From Streptomyces typhae (GTDB lineage Bacteria > Actinomycetota > Actinomycetes > Streptomycetales > Streptomycetaceae): 64,000 nucleotides of DNA. Location of the stretch: contig NZ_WPNZ01000024.1 of assembly GCF_009755605.1 (NCBI RefSeq), positions 96,853-160,852 of the forward strand, written 5' to 3'. Positions within the stretch are counted from its first letter, which is position 1. Each line of letters starts with the position of its first letter. The notes beneath the pieces are model-generated. The model saw nothing but the letters and a program-made list of their open reading frames with translations. It was not told where the DNA came from and ran no database searches. Both the position numbers and the translations under genes were made by a program. Positions 59,495 to 64,000 of the stretch are shown here, piece by piece.

Positions 59495-60498
59495 GTGAAG
59501 CGAACGACCAGAGCGGTGACGCTGACCGATGTGGCCCGCCGGGCCGGGGCCTCCACGGCGGTGGTGAGCTATGTGATCAACAACGGCCCCCGCCCGGTCG
59601 CCGCCGCCACCCGCGAACGCGTGCTCGCCGCGGCTGCCGAGCTGAACTACCGGCCCAACCGGGTCGCGCGCGCCCTGCGCTCCCGTACCACCGGCGTGGT
59701 CGGCCTCGTTCTCGCCGACGCCGCCAACCCCTACTTCGGCGCTCTGGCCCGGCACGTCGAGCAGGCCCTGGAGGAGCGCGACAAACTCACCCTGACCGGG
59801 AACGCCGGCTACTCGGCGGACCGTCAGCGCCATCTCGTCGAGCGCTTCCTCGCCGCCCAGGTCGACGGCCTCGTGATCGTCTCCGCGGACGGCGGCGCCG
59901 ACGTGGCCGCCGAGGCCGAGACGGCCGGGGTGCCCGCCGTCTACGTGCACCACCGGCCCGAGCCCGGCCGCGCCCCCCTCGTCGGCGCCGACGACGACGC
60001 GGCCGTCCGGGCCGCCGTCGCCCATCTGCGCACCCACGGCCACCGCCACGTCGCCTTCCTCACGGGCCCCGACGACGCGGGTCCCGTCGGGCGCCGCCAC
60101 GCGGCCTGGCAGGCCACCGCGGGCGCAGCGGCGGGGCCGCTGCTGCGCTGTGCCTACTCCCAGGCCGCCGCGGACGAGCTGACCAGGGACCTCGTCGCCC
60201 GTGACGCCATGCCGCCCGCCCTCGTCACCGCCACCGACGAACAGGCGGTCGGCGTGCTCGCGGGCGCCTGCGCCACCGGCCACCCCGTACCGGGCCGGCT
60301 CGCCGTCATCAGCCTCGACGGCACCCCGACAGCGCCCACACCGCCCCCGCTCTCACGGTGACCGAGCAACCCCTGCGCGCCATGGCCCGGCAGGCCGTCG
60401 ACCTGCTGCTCGACGGCGGCGCCCCCCGGCCCCTGCCCGAGGCCGCGCTGATCCTGCGGCGGAGCTGCGGGTGCGGGGGCGGGACGGCCGCCCGGTGA
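59495..60498 (+). pseudogene. LacI-family regulator with C-terminal frameshift
   Basis: N-terminal LacI HTH (VTLTDVARRAGASTAVVSYVINNGPRPV) and periplasmic-binding-like core (GVVGLVLADAANPYFGALARHVEQAL) are intact. At about 60323 the frame breaks inside ISLDGTP: the present frame ends early at 60361 (TPTAPTPPPLSR). One base more restores the expected family sequence (DSAHTAPALTVTEQPLRAMARQAVDLLLDGG, given as location, to 60498). The cause looks like loss of one C from a C-run. GTG 59495 has GGAG 8 bp upstream. It likely once regulated the divergent nucleoside hydrolase/deaminase operon. Confidence 0.8.
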
Positions 60499-60564
60499 AC
60501 GGGTGATGACGCCCGGGGAGCCCGGAGTGGTCGGCGCGGGTCCGGAGCTGGTGTAGGCTCAGAG

Positions 60565-60710
60565 TGCAACTCCGGTGCAGGACACGGGAGTCACGCGTCT
60601 GTGGTCCAAGGAAAGACGTCCATCATCCGATGGGAAATGCAGGTGCAAGGCCTGCCGGGCGCTCCAGGAGCGAAGCCCCGCACACCGAACAGGTGCGCGG
60701 GGCTTCGTCG
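60565..60710 (+). ncRNA. Candidate structured small RNA
   Basis: About 145 nt of consecutive hairpins ending in a strong terminator. H1: 60569-60577 with 60583-60591 (one mismatch). H2: 60595-60600 with 60614-60619. H3: 60620-60624 with 60629-60633 (4-base loop). H4: 60639-60643 with 60651-60655 (7-base loop). The terminator follows at 60671-60707. A TAGGCT -10-like box at 60554 would start transcription near 60565. No ORF with a ribosome site fits. Family not identified. Confidence 0.55.
60671..60707. terminator. Terminator of the small RNA / bidirectional with lysR
   Basis: An 11-bp stem CGAAGCCCCGC / GCGGGGCTTCG extended by CACC/GGTG after one mismatch, with a 5-base loop. It lies between the candidate small RNA and the 3-prime end of the convergent LysR gene. 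Confidence 0.88.
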
Positions 60711-60759
60711 TTGCGCGTGCCGGTGGCCATGTCGGCCCGCCCGGGTGCGGACTTCCGGA

Positions 60760-61620
60760 TCAGAGACCGGCGACCAGCTCCCGGGCCAGCCGGACCAGGG
60801 TCTCGATCGCCGGATGGGTGGGGGTGCCGGAGCGCCAGGCCAGGACCAGGGGCACCGGCGGGGCGTCCGTCAGCGGGCGGTAGACGATCGAAGGATGCGT
60901 GTGCAGACGGGGCGTCGCCGACGTCGAGATGCCCACCGCGCGGCCCACCGCGATCGCCGTCAGCCACTCGTCCGTGTTGGTGACCTTGATCGTCTCGGTG
61001 GGGCGGCCGGAGGCAGGCCAGAGAGCCAACGTGGTCGTGCCCGCGACCGTGTTGAGGGCGATCGGCGACGACGCCAGGTCCGCGAGGGTCAGGGTGTCAC
61101 GAGCGGCGAGAGCGCTGCCCGCGGGTACCACCGCCACCCGGTCCTCCTCCATGAGCAGCTCCGTGACCAGGCCCGGCGCCGTCACCTCGCCCCGCAGCAG
61201 CGCGACATCGACCGTGCCCTGGGTGAGCCCGGCCGTACGGTCGTCCACCCGGCGCAGCTCCAGCGGCACGTCGGGATGTTCCTCGTCCCAGCGGCGCAGC
61301 AGCGGCACGGTCAGGTCGCCGAGCGCGGCCCACGGATGCCCGAGGCGCAGCGGCAGCGAGGCGAGGGAGCGCGGATCGAGGGCCCTGTCCACGGCCGCGA
61401 GCGCCGCGGCGGCCCGCTCGCGGAACGTACGGCCCGCCGCCGTGAGTTCGAGGTGGTGCGTCGAGCGGTCGACCAGGCGGACCCCGAGATGGGTCTCCAG
61501 TTGGCGCAGCGTACGGGAGAGCGCGGGCTGACCCGTGTGCAGCCGGGCCGCGGCACGCGTGATCGTGCCCTCCTCGGTGATGGCGAGGAAGGCCCGCAGA
61601 TGGCGCAGTTCCATGGTCAT
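60760..61620 (-). CDS. LysR-family transcriptional regulator
   Basis: 286-residue LysR regulator: N-terminal winged HTH (MELRHLRAFLAITEEGTITRAAARLHTGQPALSRTLRQLE region, residues 3-60), then a substrate-binding-protein-like effector domain. ATG at 61620, with a second ATG two codons later. It is divergent from the EamA transporter gene 68 bp away, which is the classical arrangement of a LysR activator with its exporter target. Confidence 0.92.
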   Translation of the reverse strand: MTMELRHLRAFLAITEEGTITRAAARLHTGQPALSRTLRQLETHLGVRLVDRSTHHLELTAAGRTFRERAAAALAAVDRALDPRSLASLPLRLGHPWAALGDLTVPLLRRWDEEHPDVPLELRRVDDRTAGLTQGTVDVALLRGEVTAPGLVTELLMEEDRVAVVPAGSALAARDTLTLADLASSPIALNTVAGTTTLALWPASGRPTETIKVTNTDEWLTAIAVGRAVGISTSATPRLHTHPSIVYRPLTDAPPVPLVLAWRSGTPTHPAIETLVRLARELVAGL

Positions 61621-61688
61621 GCCCAGCAAGCATAACCACCGTCCGAAAGGCATTTCACGCGGAGCGGGCCGCTTTCTAGCGTGGGGGC

Positions 61689-62744
61689 ATGACACACAGC
61701 GGGTACGAGGCGGGAGCGGCTCCCGCGGGGTCGGGGTCGGCGGCGGACGCACTGGGGGTGCTGGATGCGGCGGGGGCGCCGGGCGTTCCGGGCGGGCCGG
61801 ACGGAGCGGGGTTGCCGGGCGGGCCGGACGGAGCGGGGTTGCCGGGCGTTCCGGGCGGAGCGGGGTTGCCGGGCGTGGGGCGGCCCCGGAGGTCCGCCGG
61901 GATCGGCAGCCTCGGCGGCATCGGCCTGGTGCTGGCCGGCGCCCTGTCGGTGCAGTTCGGCTCCGCCGTCGCGGCGCTGCTCTTTCCGCGTGCCGGTGCC
62001 CTGGGTGTGGTGGCGCTGCGCGTGACGATCGCGGCGGTGCTGCTGCTCGTCGTCTGCCGCCCGCGGCTGCGCGGCCACAGCCGTGGGGACTGGGCCGTGG
62101 CCGGTTGCTACGGGCTCGCGCTCGGCGGCATGAACATCCTCTTCTACCAGGCGATCGACCGTATCCCGCTGGGCCCTGCGGTGACGCTCGAAGTCCTCGG
62201 ACCGCTGCTCCTGTCCGTGGCCGTCGCGCGCCGTGCGGCGAGCCTGATGTGGGCCGGGCTGGCCTTCGCCGGGGTGTTCCTGCTGGGCCAGGGCAGCCTC
62301 GGGGCGCTCAACTGGGCGGGGGCGGGGTTCGCGGTGGGCGCGGGTGCCATGTGGGCCGCGTACATCGTCTGCGGCTCCCGGGCCGGGGCCCGCTTCCCGC
62401 GCGTCGACGGACTTGCCGTGGCGATGGCCGTGGCCGCGTTGGTGAGCCTGCCCCTGGGCATCGCCTCGGCGGGCGCCACGCTCCTCGAACCGGAGGTGCT
62501 CGCGCTGGGCCTCGGCGTGGCGCTGCTGTCGTCCGGGGTCCCGTACACGCTGGAACTCCTCGCCCTGCGCCGCCTGCCCGCGGGCACCTTCGCGGTGCTG
62601 ATGAGCCTGGCCCCGGCGATCGCGGCCCTGGCCGGCTTCCTGGTACTCGGCCAGACGCTGTCGGCCGTGCAGTGCGTGGCGATCGCGCTGGTGGTCGGCG
62701 CCAGCGCGGGCGCGATACGGACCGGCGGGGCGGACCGGGACTGA
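61689..62744 (+). CDS. EamA/DMT-family exporter with collagen-like N-terminus
   Basis: 351-residue transporter. Residues about 70-345 form ten hydrophobic helices of two EamA repeats (RhtA-like: VTLEVLGPLLLSVAVAR, LSSGVPYTLELLALRRLPAGTFAVLMSLAPAIAALAGFLVLGQ, given as landmarks). It probably exports amino acids or metabolites. The N-terminal about 65 residues are a cytoplasmic Gly/Pro-rich repeat, GVPGGPDGAGLPG-like, encoded by tandem DNA repeats at about 61780-61880. ATG at 61689 with GTGGGGGC upstream. Divergent from the LysR gene. Confidence 0.88.
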   Translation: MTHSGYEAGAAPAGSGSAADALGVLDAAGAPGVPGGPDGAGLPGGPDGAGLPGVPGGAGLPGVGRPRRSAGIGSLGGIGLVLAGALSVQFGSAVAALLFPRAGALGVVALRVTIAAVLLLVVCRPRLRGHSRGDWAVAGCYGLALGGMNILFYQAIDRIPLGPAVTLEVLGPLLLSVAVARRAASLMWAGLAFAGVFLLGQGSLGALNWAGAGFAVGAGAMWAAYIVCGSRAGARFPRVDGLAVAMAVAALVSLPLGIASAGATLLEPEVLALGLGVALLSSGVPYTLELLALRRLPAGTFAVLMSLAPAIAALAGFLVLGQTLSAVQCVAIALVVGASAGAIRTGGADRD

Positions 62745-63124
62745 CGAGCGGGGAGCGCCCTGGCCGGGCCGGGACGGGGCCGCGCCTGGTCGGACCGAAG
62801 CGGAGGAGCGCCGAGTCGGGACGGCGGCGTGGCGGACCGGGCCGGGATGGCGGCGGGACGGACCGGGCCGTGACGGGTCGGGCCGTGACGGGTCGGGCCG
62901 TGACGGGGCGGGGCGGGGCGGATGAGCGCCGGGTCGGGCGGAGACGGAGGCGTGGCGGACCGGCGGACAAGTGCCGGGGCGGTGAAGTGGCAGACCGGAC
63001 CGGGCCGGGGCGGCGAATGAGCGCCGGGTCGGGCCGGGGCGGCGGATGGGCGCCGGGTCGGGCCGGGGCGGTGAAGTGGCGGACCGTGCCGGGCCAGGGC
63101 GGCAGTGGCGGGCGTGGTGGGGGG
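62745..63124. repeat. GC-rich tandem repeat tract between exporter and methyltransferase genes
   Basis: 380 bp without a gene, made of GGAC/GGGCC-type repeats, including a 15-bp unit GGGCCGTGACGGGTC in three copies (about 62865-62912) and a longer GCGCCGGGTCGGGCCGGGGC repeat (about 63020-63070). Confidence 0.85.
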
Positions 63125-63876
63125 TCAGCCCGTCCGGCCCCCCACCCGCCACACGAACACCTCCGTACTCGGCTGCCGTGCGGAGAAGAGCCCGGACGGG
63201 GACGCCGCCCGCAGCAGCAGCAGCCGCAGCTCCGCCTCGAATGCCCCGCGCCGGGCGCCGAACAGATGCGGCGCGGAGAACGACATCGAGTACACCCCCG
63301 CGACGACGTCGTCCTCCGACCGGTCGAGGATCCGCCCGCCGGGCACGACGTGGCGCTCGGGCCCGGAGAACCCCGCGCGCAGCAGCACCGCGGCCTCGTC
63401 GCCGGGGGTGCCGTGCCGCAGCGTCCCGGCGCCCGCCCGCCGCACCGGCCCCAGATACCGCCGGACGAGGTCCCCGACCGCCGCGTCGGGAACGACGGGA
63501 TGCGGAAGCCCCCCGACGGCGGGCGGCTGCGTCTTCAGGTCCGAGACGTGCACCAGCGCCCCACCCGGCCGCAACATGCCCCGCACGATCCTCGCCACCA
63601 GGTCACGGTCCATCCAGTGGAAGGACTGGGCGAACGCGGCGACCGTGAACGTCCCCAGCCCTGCGGGCAGTTCCTCGGCCCGCGCCCGCACCCAGCGCGC
63701 CTTCCCGGACACGCCCCGCGCGGCCGCCGCCCGCTCCGCCTCGGCGATCATCCCGTCGTCGGGATCGACACCGACGACCTCCCCGAACGACTCCACGAGC
63801 AGCAGCGCGAGCGTCCCCGGCCCGCACCCCACATCGACGAGACGCCCACACCCGTCGAGCCCCAGAGCCCCACCTA
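63125..63876 (-). pseudogene. SAM-dependent methyltransferase truncated by an IS element
   Basis: About 250 codons of a class I methyltransferase (methyltransferase-11 type): motif I RLVDVGCGPGTLALLL, VVGVDPDDGMIAEAE, AQSFHWMDRD, MLRPGGALVHVS. The frame runs upstream through LGGALGLDGCG and then hits the left end of an IS5-type element (a stop at 63887 lies in IS sequence). The N-terminal roughly 30-40 residues expected in the family are cut off. A GTG at 63832 opens the rest but removes the start of the SAM-binding strand. Confidence 0.85.
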
Positions 63877-64000
63877 GGAGTTGTCTTCAAATGTCACGCC
63901 CACATCAGGAGCGAGGCGAGAGTGACGGCTGCCTGGTAGGACTCGGCGGTCTTGTCGTAGCGGGTCGCGATGCCGCGCCACTGCTTGAGGCGGTTGAAAC
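63877..64000 (-). mobile_element. IS5-family insertion sequence, partial at window edge
   Basis: The last 35 codons of a transposase run off the window (stop at 63894-63896). They read FNRLKQWRGIATRYDKTAES, then YQAAVTLASLLMWA, the classical C-terminus of IS5-family (DDE, second ORF) transposases of Streptomyces. The end of the element is probably at about 63877, next to a CTAG (63874-63877) that may be the duplicated target. The other end lies outside the window. Confidence 0.88.

Noticed and set aside
60634..60665. tRNA 3-prime half (T-arm-like hairpin followed by CGGGCGCTCCA)
   Set aside because: The loop is not TTCRANY and no matching 5-prime acceptor, D-arm or anticodon arm exists at the right distance.

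Overview
The window is high-GC actinobacterial DNA that reads throughout as Streptomyces chromosome. Codons are GC-ending, GTG starts and 4-bp ATGA/GTGA gene overlaps are common, and the gene content is typical of an accessory chromosome arm: pigment, siderophore, P450s, many TetR/AraC/LuxR/LacI/LysR-type regulators, several decayed genes and an insertion sequence at the right edge. No rRNA, tRNA or CRISPR array was found.

Region 1 (1-10888) is a light-related carotenoid locus. It holds a MerR/B12-binding LitR-type regulator, a DNA photolyase, a Rieske protein and the tightly coupled crtE-crtI-crtB operon on the minus strand, with crtY-crtU divergent on the plus strand. The genes should lead from prenyl diphosphates to phytoene, lycopene, a cyclised carotene and an aromatic (isorenieratene-type) carotenoid. 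Region 2 (10889-16746) has intergenic minisatellites, a small unknown protein, a P450-AraC-O-methyltransferase run, and a divergent DUF1348/TetR pair.

Region 3 (16834-38113) is a coelichelin-type hydroxamate siderophore cluster: formyltransferase cchA, permeases cchC/cchD, ATPase cchE, lipoprotein cchF, exporter half cchG, trimodular NRPS cchH, exporter half cchI and esterase cchJ. The NRPS reads A-T-E-C-A-T-E-C-A-T, with specificity codes for formyl-hydroxyornithine, threonine and hydroxyornithine. Iron-box operators precede the transcription units. The ornithine hydroxylase cchB, normally between cchA and cchC, is absent, and no mbtH-like gene is seen. The two exporter halves carry complementary defects in their ATP-binding motifs, which implies an obligate asymmetric heterodimer.

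Region 4 (38145-47795) holds two paralogous small secreted proteins, a LuxR regulator beside a fragment of another regulator, a His/Gln-tailed small protein, and a minus-strand series that looks like stress metabolism (SDR, zinc alcohol dehydrogenase, flavodoxin-fold reductase, HAD phosphatase, acidic small protein, CYP152-type peroxygenase). A family-5 uracil-DNA glycosylase diverges from it. Region 5 (47796-57673) carries regulators (AraC, ANTAR, TetR with a five-site operator array beside an NmrA-like reductase), a beta-carbonic anhydrase/SulP bicarbonate-type pair behind a short leader ORF, and an AfsR/NB-ARC-like ATPase regulator.

Region 6 (57674-64000) holds adenosine deaminase, a shredded nucleoside hydrolase, a frameshifted LacI regulator, a candidate small RNA with a strong terminator, a LysR/EamA pair and a methyltransferase gene cut by an IS5-family element whose transposase runs off the end. 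Short tandem repeats are unusually frequent, both between genes and inside several coding regions.
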